The notes beneath the pieces were generated by a model. The model ran no database searches and was not told the origin of the DNA. It saw nothing but the letters and a program-made list of their open reading frames with translations. Shown here piece by piece: positions 12,437-23,840 of a DNA stretch of 64,000 nt. The stretch's first letter is position 1, and each line of letters begins with the position of its first letter. The DNA comes from Benincasa hispida (lineage: Eukaryota > Streptophyta > Magnoliopsida > Cucurbitales > Cucurbitaceae): NCBI RefSeq assembly GCF_009727055.1, contig NC_052352.1, forward strand, positions 22,540,725-22,604,724. The letters run 5' to 3'. The translations under genes and the position numbers were made by a program.

Positions 12437-12510
12437 TATTTATTTTAATAAAATTTATATATATATATTAAACTATTTATTTTAATAAAATTTATATATA
12501 TATATTAAAC
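12437..12510. repeat. 37-bp tandem duplication in copy B
   Basis: Two consecutive copies of an AT-rich 37-mer starting TATTTATTTTAATAAAATTT, absent as a duplication from copy A. Confidence 0.8.
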
Positions 12511-13584
12511 TATATGTTATATCAAATATAATATATAACCTATAGTTTCAATTATCTCTCACTAATGACTTTTAATATAAATCACATTTATATTGGATTC
12601 ATATAATTAACATTTGAATCATATTCAAATATTTATTTCCTCTCAAATATACTTTATATTATAATGTATCAAATACATTATAGTAATTATATCATATATA
12701 ATTAAAATTAAATTAATTATATCATATATAATTAAATCCCTCAATTAATTTGAACAATTCAAATTAATCTAAAAATTGATTCTCATTTATTCCCGTTGAA
12801 CTATCGAGGGGACCTCATGGACCTGTAGCTTGAAGCTTCAATGATACGTGAATAATTTATTAAACTCCTTTAATTAAATTATTCATCATCCGTTAACTTT
12901 CGGGTACTCCACTAAAGACCGACAGCTAAACTTTTCGCTCTACAAGTATACTTCTTTGTCTATTATATATAACCAATCAATAGTACGATGACCTTTCACA
13001 AATTACTCGAAAGTATAGCTTGACCAAAATTATTGTTTTACCCCTGTAGTTACATTTGACTCTTTAAGTACCAATGATCCCTCTATTGAATAATAAATCA
13101 CAGTCCAACTATGACCAAACCTCTCTCGGGCTAGGAAAGGGTGTGGCACCACATTGTTCAAGCCCTAGAATCGTCGTTAAGGGAGTAATTTATCTACTTA
13201 CCCCGACGTTAAGGAAAGAGTGAATTCCTTCTTGTGTAGTGTGTTTTCAGCTCCCGAAATAAACGACTCCCTAAAATGGTAGGCTTGTTGAGTCGGAGAT
13301 CTGGCCATTCTTACCCATACAAATCATATGACAACCTTCATCAGCAGGAGTTCACAACTCAATCTAGATTCGGGTCATGTTACCTATGGTCATCCTGGTG
13401 AAATGTAAGTCTCTATTATGAATGATGTTATATAATGAGACTAGTCATTTCGTAGTCTGGTCTTATACAAACTCCTTTGTATAGAATATCCCCGCTCACA
13501 TGTCTCCACATGCATGATTAGGATCGGATCATTTGTAGCACTTTACAACAATTGTAACATCTATAAAGCGGGTCATACTCATAG

Positions 13585-15668
13585 TATAACAACCCCACCT
13601 CCTAGGACTACTAAAAAGGGGATCGCTACTGCATGCTTGCATAAATATTCTCATTGAGGAAAATAAAGTAAATTAAAATAGAATAATCATGATTTTGCAC
13701 TGCTTTAGGTATATAAGAACATGTTTTGACATTATCTCAAGATCTTAAATCGTTCAACCCGGGCATCCTTTTTAACAAGAAATAAATTATATAAAGAAAA
13801 AATATATAATAAAACCATGAATGTAATAAAAACAAAACATGAGAAAATAATAAGGGTCAAATGCAGAAGCGAATTCTGGTTTCTTTGGCACTGTCACGGA
13901 TTCCTCTTATCAGTCGCCCAAGTGTCCTTGACCTTACCTGAAAAAAAAATAAAGATAAAAGTTGAGTATAAAATACTCAGTAAATGATCCCATTACCGGG
14001 ATCAGACTATGCACCCACGAGCAAAGAAAGTTAGCCCGTGGCTCATACAGCTACATCGATTTTTTATGATGAAAGGAAAACCAAAAGACGTACTATCTTG
14101 CCTTGAAACACATATCTAGCGGCCCGTAGGCACATCGTCAAACATGAAAATAACATGAACGTGAACCCGTCGACTCACGCATGTCTAGCGACGTAGGGCA
14201 CACCGTCAAACATGGAAATAACATGAACGTAAACCTGTCGGCTCACACATGTCTAGCGGCCTGTAGGCTCGCCGTCAAAACATGAAAATAACATGAACGT
14301 AAACCTACCGGCTCACGCATGTCTAGCAGTCCGTAGGCACGCCGTCAAACATAAAACATGAAAAAGTAACATGAACATAAACCTGTCGGCTCACGCATGT
14401 CTAGCAGCCCGTAGGCACACCTCAAACATGGAAATAACATGAACATAAATCTAGCGGCCAGTAGGCACATCGTCAAACATGAAACTTGACCCGTAGGTCA
14501 TCTGAAATAAAACATGCGTCAAAGCAAGAGAGTAAACCACTCTATTGGTCTATTCATGCATCACATAATATCAGTACTGATTAGGAATTCAAACATGCTC
14601 ATAATACTTGTAACTGCCATGCAATAAGCAAAACATAATGACAAACAAAAATCATGCTCCAGAGTCCACCAAGTAACTTTATAGGTCTAATCTAGGTCAT
14701 CTGGCACGAAGGCATCGGTAATAGTATCACTTACCTCAACTTGGTTTCTGCACAAATAACTCCTTAATAGCCCTTGGATAAAACTCAAATCAACCCTAAG
14801 ACATTAACAACAAATTTAGTTTAGCAATTATGGCCTAGGAAGTGAGTCAAAAATTAAGTAAATCATCGAGGTCCAAGTCCAAAGGTAACCAACCAACTAA
14901 CACAAAACTTACCCAAACCAAAATTCTCCGTCGAAAAGAATGGTCTCTTCTCTGATAGCAACGCCCCAGAACCTTCCAAAATCCAAATCCTGAAAGTTGA
15001 CACAATGGGCAATAACTAAAATTGTTTCCAACACCAAGTGACACTCCAAAAAGACTCAAACACCAATCATTACCCAAAATAATCCACCTCTTACCCAATC
15101 TCAAAAAGGCAGTGGCAGACGAATGGTGTCGACTAGGCTGGGCGCGGCGACAGAAGCGAAACTAGATGGCTGGGCGCGGCGGTGAGACAACAGCGAACGA
15201 TCGGCGCTCTGGCACTGGCGCTGGCGAGAAGGTGAAGCGGTGATCAATGGCGGCGGCGGCTAGGGTTTGAAAGGAACAGAAAAAGAAGAAAAAAGGGGGG
15301 TAGCATGGGGCCTTGAGGAGAGAGCGAGAGAAAAGTTATTTTCTTTTTCCTTTCCTTTTCTTTTTTTTAACCTTTCCATAAGTATATATAAGAAACTAAA
15401 ATTCTTCCTTTTGCTTTTAAAAAAAATTCCTTAATCATTTTCCAAAATATGTATACTTATATATATTTTTCTTTTAAAAAAATTCCAATAAACACATTTA
15501 ATTATCTCCATAGATAATCAAATATCCCAAATGCAAGCCAAAATAAAACTCAATTAATTCCAAATAATTAAATCATATTTTAGCTTAGCCAAAAACATAA
15601 ATCTCATATAATTTATCCAAATAGCCCATATAAAAAAAACTTAATTACAAAATAAATCAGGATGTTAC
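13585..15668 (-). repeat. 3' LTR of the chromodomain element
   Basis: About 2084 bp, ending CAGGATGTTACA at 15668. Immediately beyond, 15669-15690 read on the minus strand is AAGGGGGGTAGAA, a polypurine tract next to TGTAACATCC. The last about 460 bp match 18655-19111. Over one 75-bp stretch (from about 15227) about nine differences can be counted against the other LTR. Confidence 0.85.
14113..14490. repeat. Six-unit minisatellite in the chromodomain-element LTR
   Basis: Six units start TCTAGCGG or a close variant at about 14114, 14183, 14252, 14322, 14400 and 14450. Each holds GTAGGCACxxCGTCAAACATG and ATAACATGAACxTAAACC blocks, with a period of about 69 bp. Confidence 0.8.
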
Positions 15669-15706
15669 ATTCTACCCCCCTTAAGAAACTTTCGTCCTTG
15701 AAAGTT

Positions 15707-16200
15707 CTAATCCTGAAAAAGCTTGGGATAATGCACCCTCATGTCGTCCTCATGCTCCCACGTTGTTTTCTCGAACTGATGATTCTGCCAAAGAACCTTC
15801 ACCAAAACTATCTCCTTTTTGCGTAAAACTTTCACTTCCCTGGCCAGGATTCGAATAGGCTCCTCTTCGTAGCTCGGGTTCTCATTTAAATGCAAAGGCT
15901 CATAATCCACAACATGAGATGAGTCTGCTACGTACTTCCTTAACATGGAAACATGAAAAACATTGTGAACTGCAGAAAGAGATGGGGGCAAGGCCAGCCG
16001 GTAGGCTATAAGGCCAACCTGCTTTAAGATCTCAAATGGCTCGATAAACCAAGGGTTCAACTTACCCCTCTTTCCAAACCTCAACACTCCCTTCATAGGT
16101 GCCACTTTCAGAAACACCTTTCCACCCACCTCAAACTCCAGATCCTTACGCCTAACATCAGCGTAACTCTTCTGCCTACTTTGAGCCATCAACATTCGGG
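15707..16200 (-). pseudogene. Gypsy integrase C-terminus and chromodomain
   Basis: A 162-codon open frame. The N-terminal half holds the integrase C-terminal GPF-like region (VFLKVAPMKGVLRFGKRGKL, then a PxFxxSxL-type VFHVSMLRKY). The last about 50 residues match the chromodomain of plant chromoviruses (KVLWQNHQFEKTTWEHEDDM). Chromodomains direct integration to marked chromatin. It is open here but joined to broken upstream frames. Confidence 0.85.
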
Positions 16201-17060
16201 CCCTAATCTTCTATAATGCCTCATTCGTGGTTTGTACTAACTCAGGTCCTAGTAATTTCTGCTCACCAACCTCATCCCAGCATACAAGTGACCTACAACT
16301 CTTCCCATAAAGGGCCTCAAACAGTGACATGCCAATAATTACCTGATAACTATTATTATAGGCAAACTTTATCAAATGCAGGTGAGAGTCCTAACTCCCT
16401 ACCAACTCTAGCGCATAAGCATGTAACATATCCTCTAATGTCTGGTTTAAATGCTCATATTGACCATCAGTTTATGGGTGAAAAGTCGTACTGAAATCCA
16501 AACGTGTACCCAATGTTGCTTGAAGGCTCTTTCAACAGCTTGAGGTAAATCGAGGGTCCTTATCAGACACAATGGACACTGGTACCCTGTGCAATCTTAC
16601 AACTTCTTTCACCTACAACTGAGCCCACCTATTCACTGAATATGTAGGCTTCCCTAGAATAAAATGTGCAAGCTTGGTGAGTCTGTCCACTATAACCCAT
16701 ACTGTAAAACCCTTTGCAGTTCACGGCAAACCTACAATGAAGTCCATCGAGAAATGCTCCCACTTCCATTCCAGTACGCTCAAAGGTTGCAATAAACCTG
16801 TTGGCTTTTATCTTGGGGCCTTTACCTACTAACACACTAAGCACTTACTGACAAACTCTGCTATCTCCATTTTCATGTTATTCCACCAGTAACAACGTTT
16901 TAGGTCCTGGTACATTTTGGTACTGCCAGCATGTATTGTAAATGGGGAGTTATGAGCTTCCTATAACAAATCGTTCTTGAGGTCACTGTTTGCTGGTACA
17001 CATAAACGTCTTCGAAAAGTAAGACCATTATCTGCTGACAAAGAGAACTCACCACTCTGT
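16200..17060 (-). pseudogene. Gypsy integrase, zinc and catalytic regions, broken
   Basis: Several minus frames. Near 16840-16990 an HHCC-type region is legible ([16 protein letters not shown], then CLVC followed by a stop). The catalytic core between 16200 and 16850 is split among frames, including ORF 16629-16844. Inactive. Confidence 0.75.
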
Positions 17061-17790
17061 CATGTCTTCACCTGTTGCACTACTTCAACTAAGTAAGGAT
17101 CACTGCGTTGAGCAACAATGATCCTCTGCCTTAAACTTGGTTGTATCGACAATTGTGCTAACTGCGCAGAAACCTCCCCTACCATCACTACTATGTCGGC
17201 CCGCTCAAGGTCCTTACATAAACGGCTCTGTTTGGTGATAAGGGCTGCTAAATGGGCTACCTTCCTACTTAAAGCATCCGCCACTACATTTGCCTTTCCT
17301 GGGTGGTACAGAATCTCACAATCATAGTCCTTCACTAGCTCTAACCACCTACGCTGCCTCATGTTTAACTTCTTCTAAGTGAAGAAGTATTTTAAACTCT
17401 TGTGGTCAGTGAAAATCTGTATCTTCTCGCCATACAAGTAGTGCCTCCAGATTTTTAAAGCAAAGACAACAGCTGCCAACTCCAAATCATGTGTGGGATA
17501 GTTCAGTTCATGGTTCTTTAGTTGGCGAGAGGCATAAGCAACTACCATACCTTGTTGCATCAACACACACCCAACCCTCTCTTGGAGGTGTCACTGTAAA
17601 TAACGAAACCACCCGTTCCATCCAGTACGGTGAGAACTGGGGCAGTAACCAACCTTTGCTTGAGATCTTGGAAACTATCCTCACAAGCCTTACTCCAAAT
17701 AAAGAAAGCTCCTTTTTTGGTCAACTGGGTCAGAGGGGTGGCTATACGGGAAAAGTCTTTCACAAAACGACGATAATAGCCCACCAACCC
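17060..17790 (-). pseudogene. Gypsy RNase H and RT connection, broken
   Basis: Three frames in order: YYRRFVKDFSRIATPLTQLT (17560-17787), [20 protein letters not shown] to [11 protein letters not shown] (17375-17566), then RQRRWLELVKDYDCEILYHP and VADALSRK (17060-17362). These are the standard Gypsy RNase H landmarks. Stops and frame changes separate them. Confidence 0.85.
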
Positions 17791-17829
17791 TAAGAAACTG
17801 CGTACCTCTTCGACTGTGGTGGGACGAGA

Positions 17830-18648
17830 TCAACTCGTGAATGCCTCAATCTTTGCGGGATCAACAGATACACCTTCCTTGGACACCACATGCCCTAGAA
17901 AGGACACCTGCTTTAACCAAAACTCGGACTTGGAAAACTTAGCATATAACTGTTGCACCCTCAAGGTCTTTAGAACCTTTCGTAAATGTTCCTCGTGTTC
18001 CGCCTTTATCTTAGAATAAACCAAAATGTCATCTATGAAGACTATCACAAAGGTGTCAAGAAATTCCTTAAACACCCTATTCATTAGGTCCATGAATACT
18101 GCAGGAGCATTCGTCAACCCAAATGACATCACGATGAACTCATAATGCCCATACCTCGAACGAAAAGCTATCTTGGGGATATCAATGTCCTTTATCCTCA
18201 ACTGATGATACCTCAATCGAAGATTAACCTTAGAAAACGTTGTAGCTCCCTGCAACTGGTCAAACAAGTCGTCAATCCTAGGAAGCGGATACTTGTTTTT
18301 TATAGTCAGCTTGTTTAGTTCCCTGTAGTCAATGCAGAGCCGCAATGACCCATCTTTCTTTTTCACAAACAGCACCGGCGCACCCCAAGGGGACATATTA
18401 GGGCGTATGAAACCCTTATCCAACAACTCTTGCAACTGAACCTTAAGTTCCTTGAATTCTACCGGGGCCATTCTGTACGGAGCTTTCGAGATAGGAGTTG
18501 TGCCTAGCTCCAACTCGATAGCAAAGTCTATCTCCCGATGCAGCGGCAGACTTGAGAGTTCCTCTGGAAAGACATCCGAGTAGTCACGTACCACTGGCTC
18601 CGAAGTCAAGGAGATCTCAAGCTCTCTAGTGTCAGCGACACTAGCCAA
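17830..18648 (-). pseudogene. Gypsy reverse transcriptase
   Basis: A 272-codon frame covering most of [39 protein letters not shown], then the active-site FIDDILVYS (about 18017-18050). The block normally KIDLRSGYHQLRI reads [13 protein letters not shown], so a catalytic-domain residue is altered. Protease and gag that should precede it are absent; the frame runs into LTR-derived sequence near 18655. Confidence 0.85.
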
Positions 18649-18654
18649 GATACT

Positions 18655-19111
18655 CCAGGCGCTGGCGCTGGCGAGGAGGCGAAGCGGCGATCAACTGCGG
18701 CGGCAGCTAGGGTTTGGAAGGAACGGAAGAAGAAGAAGAAAAAAGGGGGGATCGCGTGAGGCCTTGAGGAGAGAGAGAGAAAAGTTATTTTCTTTTTCTT
18801 TTTCCTTTTCTTTTTTTTTTTTTAACCTTTTCATAAGTATATATAAGAAACTAAACTTCTTTCTTTTTCCTTTAAAAAAAACAAATTCCTTAATCATTTT
18901 CAAAATATATATATTTCTTTTTTAAAAAAATCCAATAAACACATTTAATTATCTCCATAGATAATCACAAGCCAAAATAAAACTCAATTAATTCCAAATA
19001 ATTAAATCATATTTTAGCTTAGCCAAAAACATAAATCTCATATAATTTATCCAAGTAGCCTACATATTAAAAAAAAAAAAACTTAATTACAAAATAAATC
19101 AGGATGTTACA
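18655..19111 (-). repeat. Truncated 5' LTR of the chromodomain element
   Basis: About 457 bp matching the terminal part of the 3' LTR (about 15207-15668), including the GCTGGCGCTGGCGAG start, CTAGGGTTTG, AAAGTTATTTTCTTTTTC and ATAAATCAGGATGTTACA. The remaining about 1.6 kb of LTR is missing, and the LTR passes directly into pol. Confidence 0.8.
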
Positions 19112-19376
19112 CATAGTGTCACCAAGATAAGATATCCAACCTTATCCATCTACTACAGACCATTTAAGTTATCACTTAAACATGATCCACCCTATGTCTC
19201 TACATGTATGTTTAAGCTACAAGATAACCTTGGATCTTAGTTTATTGGTTCGTGGTTAATGCAACAAAAATGAAATAAAACAGCATATATTTTATTAAAT
19301 AAATAAGATGTTTGTACCGTACAATTACAAACTATAGAACCCTACGAGATTTAGGGCATCAACCCCCAACAAATAC

Positions 19377-20770
19377 TTATGTTTCATAATTTTTGCTTAG
19401 AGGCCAGACCGAATAGAGATTCAGATGTGAATATGACAAGCTGTATTTAATGCTTCAGCCCAAAAGTGCAGAATATAATGTTTGGCATGCAACATAGTCT
19501 TTGCCATTTCCTGAAGGGTGCGATTCTTCCTTTCAACAACATTGTTCTGTTGAAGGGTTATAAGACAAGAGAACTCATGTTGAATACCTTCTAAGTTACA
19601 AAAGGTTTCAAATTGAGAGTTTTCAAACTTTTTACCATGATCAGTCCCGATCCTCACAATTTGTACCTCTAGTTCACTCTAAAGTTGGAGACATAACGTC
19701 TAATAGATTTGAAAAGTGTATATTCTTTCTCTGATAGAGTGCACCCACGTGAACCGGAAGAAGTCACCAATATAGACAAAAGCAGATCGTTTACCCCCTA
19801 AGTTTTTCACCTACATTTACCCCATCAGATCCATGTAAAGAAATTCTAACACTTGATTCATAGTACAGGCGATACCTTTCTTATGAACAACTCTGACTTG
19901 TCTTCCAACTTGATAGTCACCACATACTGCATCTTTGTCTCCAAATAAATAGGGTATCCGAAGAATGGCTTCTTCGGACACAACCCTATTGATAGGGCAA
20001 GGATCAACATGTCCTAATTGCTTATGCCAAAGAGCAGCATCATTATTTTGAGTTGTTTGACAAACATCAAAACAAAAATTAGGAGTTCAGAGATAACAGT
20101 TATCATATGAGTGTATACTTGTCATGATAGTCACATTGTTTGCATTGGTCACTAGGCAATTGTCTTTAGATAAATTTATTGAATGACCCTGATCACATAG
20201 TTGACTTATGTTGATTAAATTTACAGCCAATCATTCAATAAAGTTAACATTTTCTAGAAAGGAAAGACATGGATATGATAGTTGACTTTTACCGAAAACC
20301 TTTCGTATTGCTCCGTCTCCAAGTGTAACATAACCAAACCACAAGGTTGAATATTTTTAATAAACGACTTCACATTATCATGTGTTGTGAGCATCCACTA
20401 TCGAAGTACCAGTCCTCTTTTGATGAGGCACGAAGAGAGGTGAAAGCAACATGGCATCTATCATCAGTTGTAGGACGACCCTTTTTTACCCTCCACTCCA
20501 TTTTGGGTTTCTGAACATATCTTCCTCAGGTAGATAATCCAGGATAATTCCACCATAGCATGTCACTCATTCTTCTTGATATTGGTAACAGTAAAGTCAA
20601 ATATGACCTTTCTTCCCATAGTAGTGAAAAACCACTTTCTTTATACTAACTAATTCTGTGGGATTAATGTTCCTTCACTTGCTTTAGACAATGACACAGG
20701 CATCCCAATATCATTGGCAGGAACAAACCTTAAAGAGGGATATTTTTCTTTGTAGAGACGATTCATAGAC
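19377..20770 (-). pseudogene. Copia protease and N-terminal integrase, broken
   Basis: At about 20385-20425 the minus strand reads EDWYFDSGCSQHM, the Copia protease active site (DSG). The GAG-pre-integrase zinc region follows toward 19950, then integrase: ORF 19421-19657 has TDHGKKFEN and VVERKNRTLQEMAKTMLH, which contain the second Asp and the Glu of the D,D,E triad. The frame stops repeatedly, and the gene is cut at 19377 by copy B; it resumes at 11937. Confidence 0.8.
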
Positions 20771-22081
20771 TTGTTGAATCCAATGCCTTATTTATCTGAG
20801 ACCTTCTTTCCTAAAGATAGAATTTTATTGAGATCATCTATGCCAGAATTGAGCATCCGAATAGATTTAGACATTGTCTCAAGGTCAGTCATGATAACAT
20901 GTAACTCTTTCTTTAAGTCAAATATGGTGCTTAGTAGACGACAGTTGTCTTCAATCAGATCCTCGATTCTCTCCTTTTGAACAACTAAAGCTTTTGAGTC
21001 ATCAAGCCACGTCTGATAAACTTCCTCATAGGACAATTTGTCATGAGAAGCAGCAGCTTTGTCAGATTGGGAAGCAGAATCAACAAGACAAGTTGTCTTA
21101 TAGTCTTCAGGACAAACAAGGGAGAGACTTCCCACAAAAGCACACTTATTGCCTGACTCACTACTAGAGTCTGTTTCCTCATTTGAGAAGATAGCCGAGA
21201 AGCTCTTTTTCTACCTTCTAAGAGAGTTAGGACATTCAACTTGGAAATCTCCTTTATTGCTTTAAGTTTTTTTGGTAAATTGATTGCCCTATCTTGAAAC
21301 ATTATTATTGTTGGTGTTATTCATGTCTTTGTCATGAGTAGAACATAGGGACCATGAGGGGCTGATCGCTTGTCCCATCGTCTGAGAGTTTTGCCAAACA
21401 ATTTTGCTAAGAGAGATATAGATTCTACTAGATTCTCACTAGACTCTTTGACTTTGCTTGACGAACCATCATCATTCATCAAAGACTGCAAGGCAATTCC
21501 TTTGACCTTTTTCTGTTTTGTCATCAAAGGTTTTCAAACATACATAGAGAACCAAATAGTTCATTAATTTTCATGGTGTTAATATCTTGCGCCTCTTCAA
21601 TAGCAGTAATTTTCATGTCAAATCCTTTAGGTAAAAATCGTAACACTTTACGAACCAGTTGCTCTTCTGAAACTTTTTCTCCAAGAGCAAAAGATTTATT
21701 AGCGATATCTAGAAGGCTCATATTAAATTCCGCAACATTCTCATCATCATGCATTTTAAGAGATTCAAATTGGGTTGTCAAGAGTTGCAACCTTGACATC
21801 TTTACTTTTGATGTTCCTTCATGGGCCATAACAAAAATCTCTCACGCTTCTTTAGCAGTAACACCCGTGTTGATTAACCTAAAAATGTTTTGATCGACAC
21901 CATTGAAGATAGCATTTAAGGCTCGCGAGTTTCCAAGCGAGGCTTGATCTTCCTCTTCAGTCCAGTCCTTATCAGGCTTTTGATTGAGAACTCCATCTTT
22001 ATCAGTAACTGTAGGATATGACCAACCAGTAAAAACCACCTCCTAAGACTTGTTGTCAATAGATTTAACGAAGGCAGCCAT
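20770..22081 (-). pseudogene. Copia gag, broken
   Basis: Starts at ATG 22081 (MAAFVKSIDNKS), then a stop where a Trp codon is expected (TGG to TAG). It continues in frame pieces through 21842-22039, 21524-21829 (UBN2-type gag: LTTQFESLKMHDDENVAEFN, LRFLPKGFDMKITAIEE), and 20788-21135, an acidic coiled-coil-like C-terminal part (LDDSKALVVQKERIEDLIED). No intact CCHC knuckle could be made out. Gag would form the virus-like particle. Inactive. Confidence 0.75.
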
Positions 22082-22188
22082 TCAGGACTTCCAACAGGAG
22101 TAGTTCGTCTCGTTCAAAACTGGTGGGCGTGTAGTAAATCCACCTTCCCTGATTGAATCCATTGAAGACTCACTAAACAAGAAGTCAA

Positions 22189-22203
22189 CCCACTCTGATA
22201 CCA
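22189..22203 (-). promoter_or_regulatory. Primer-binding site (initiator Met tRNA) of the Copia element
   Basis: On the minus strand TGGTATCAGAGTGGG lies two bases inside the 5' LTR end. This is complementary to the 3' end of plant initiator methionyl-tRNA, the usual primer for Copia elements. Confidence 0.85.
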
Positions 22204-22205
22204 AT

Positions 22206-22939
22206 TGAAAAAGATCAGTAAATCACAATAATACCACAAGCTAGTAAAAAAGCTAGTAACAAAAGTAAAGGCAAATAGACAGAAGTAAAGAATAAGGGAG
22301 ATGCACACAGAGACTTGTTAACCTAGTTCTGGATGAAATCACACGTACGTCTGGGAGGCTATCCGCCTAGGTGAAAAGAAATCCACTAGAATGTAACTTA
22401 GTTTTTACAACATACACTTCAACTAAGATTATATAAAGTTAAAACACTCATAACTGAATACTAGCGAGCAAGTTAGACTCCCCCTAACACTGATACTGCT
22501 TATAATGAGTATGTAGATTTAGGTTCCCCTAAATCTGATGCCACAACAATGACTTCACCCCTTTTTCACCTGTTAATTGAAAGAACACTCAACCAATACT
22601 CTACCATAACAAAACAACTTGGTCAACCCAAGCTTCAAAGAACTACCATGTTTCTTACTCTGATTAAGCAGCAACACTAAACGCGCAAAATCCTTCTGAA
22701 TTACAATGAATTAGTCCACACTGCGAAGGATACGATTTACCCTAAAACCACACCGAAGGCACAAATAAAAGCAAGCCTCATAAGGCAATAAAGCCACCAA
22801 TGGCAACAAACCAAACAAGGAAAAGATTACCCAACAAATCTGCCACCAATAAGGAAAGAATACCGACATCAAGTCAAAGACAAAATATCCAACAAAATAA
22901 AAAATATATATATATTATCAGCAAACCAAGACCATAACA
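22206..22939 (-). repeat. 5' LTR of the Copia element
   Basis: About 734 bp, partner of 5186-5911, bounded by the primer site on one side and target duplication TAATA (22940-22944) on the other. Confidence 0.85.
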
Positions 22940-23840
22940 TAATAATAGAAGATTAATATAAAGTACTCAATTTAAAAAAAAAAAAAACTAAAAATATATA
23001 TCGACGATGGTATCATGATAGAGCTAAATTCTAAAAGATTTAGACAAATATATTTAAAAAAACCATGTTATTCCGTTTTTGAAATTGAGCAAATGTTGAT
23101 TATTATTTTTTTTTTAATTCTCTAGATGTTAAAACGAATTTTATTGATTACATTACCTAGAAAGTGATTCAGTAATACAAACAAATGCAAAGATGAGTAC
23201 ATATTTCTTTTTCACCCTAAAATGTAACCAACATTTTAAGATTAAAGCGAATCACAAAAAGAATCGAGAAGATTATTAAAAATAATTTGCAGAGAAATAT
23301 TCTACACGTAGGCAAATAGAACTACAAATTAATAAAACTGAGTTTGTGTGAGCCGGAAATCGGTGGTCGACAATTGTTTGTTGTTTTCATATGCATGTCG
23401 TGGTTGTGTAAGCCGGAAATGTCAATGGGCCTTGGGCCCAAATTTATTTATGGAACGGGCCCAACTTTTTCTTCCTTGTTCAAGAGGACAATTGGAAAAA
23501 GAAATAGAAAGCAAGCCGACCATTTTGCTTGTAAATTAAGCAACTTCAAAAAGACCTCTCTTTTTATCACTCTCACTTTATTCTAATTTCTACATAACAT
23601 GGTATAAAATTATAGAGGTGAATGGAAATCAGATTCGTCCTAGTTCACAATTTTAAAGAGGAGTGAATTCATCAGATCTAAACAAAAATTTAGGAGAAAA
23701 ACGACAACTTCAAAGGCCCTATTGATTCGTCTCAGTTAGATTGGTTTAAACACCTGTGAAAATCTCATTGAACTGAAGAATTTTGAAATTGAAGGGAAAA
23801 TAAATTATTTTTACATTAATGTCTCCTAAACTTGATAACA
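22940..23840. other. Spacer with a promoter-like patch
   Basis: AT-rich, no convincing gene. Bases 23342-23465 hold two direct copies of a GTGTxAGCCGGAAAT word and three GGGCC(C)A words (ATGGGCCTTGGGCCCAAA and CGGGCCCAAC), typical of plant site II/TCP promoter elements. The plus frames at 23344-23586 look accidental. Confidence 0.4.

Larger units (their letters stand above)
13585..19111 (-). mobile_element. Ty3/Gypsy chromodomain element (chromovirus), 5'-deleted
   Basis: Third layer of the nest. Exact duplication CATAG at 13580-13584 and 19112-19116; ends TATAACAACC (expected TGTAACA, one base changed) and GATGTTACA. Read on the minus strand it has a truncated 5' LTR (about 18655-19111), then pol directly, with RT, RNase H, integrase and a C-terminal chromodomain, then a polypurine tract and a full 3' LTR (13585-15668). 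gag, protease, the primer site and most of the 5' LTR are missing. RT-RNase H-integrase order is Gypsy; the chromodomain and about 2.1 kb LTR suggest the Tekay/Del group. Confidence 0.85.
11943..19371. mobile_element. LTR-like repeat, copy B, inserted in the Copia integrase and itself interrupted
   Basis: Flanked by AATAC at 11938-11942 and 19372-19376, inside the Copia pol gene. Ends are CGAAGGAACC and ATCAACCCCCAACA; read inverted, this is a TG...CG unit, so one terminal base has probably changed. Without the nested Gypsy element it is about 1.9 kb, noncoding, and homologous to copy A at 1-3693. It behaves as a solo LTR of an unidentified family. Confidence 0.75.
5186..22939 (-). mobile_element. 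Ty1/Copia retrotransposon, Sirevirus-like, decayed, carrying nested insertions
   Basis: A complete but dead Copia element read from right to left: 5' LTR 22206-22939, primer site 22189-22203, gag to about 20770, protease, integrase, RT, RNase H, an env-like region, then the 3' LTR 5186-5911. The integrase-before-RT order is the Copia arrangement, and an env-like ORF downstream of RNase H is the mark of the SIRE1/Sirevirus group. Two insertions split the coding region: 8834-10314 inside RNase H and 11943-19371 inside integrase. Without them and their target duplications the element is about 8.8 kb. Flanking 5-bp sequences CAATA and TAATA are a slightly diverged target duplication. Confidence 0.85.

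Noticed and set aside
14113..14490. CRISPR-like array
   Set aside because: Units are contiguous and about 69 bp with no unique spacers, inside a plant LTR: a minisatellite.
18629..18925. Plus ORF of 98 codons ending in a Phe/Ser-rich tail
   Set aside because: Spans the LTR/pol junction and C/T-rich LTR sequence; the minus strand holds the real pol.
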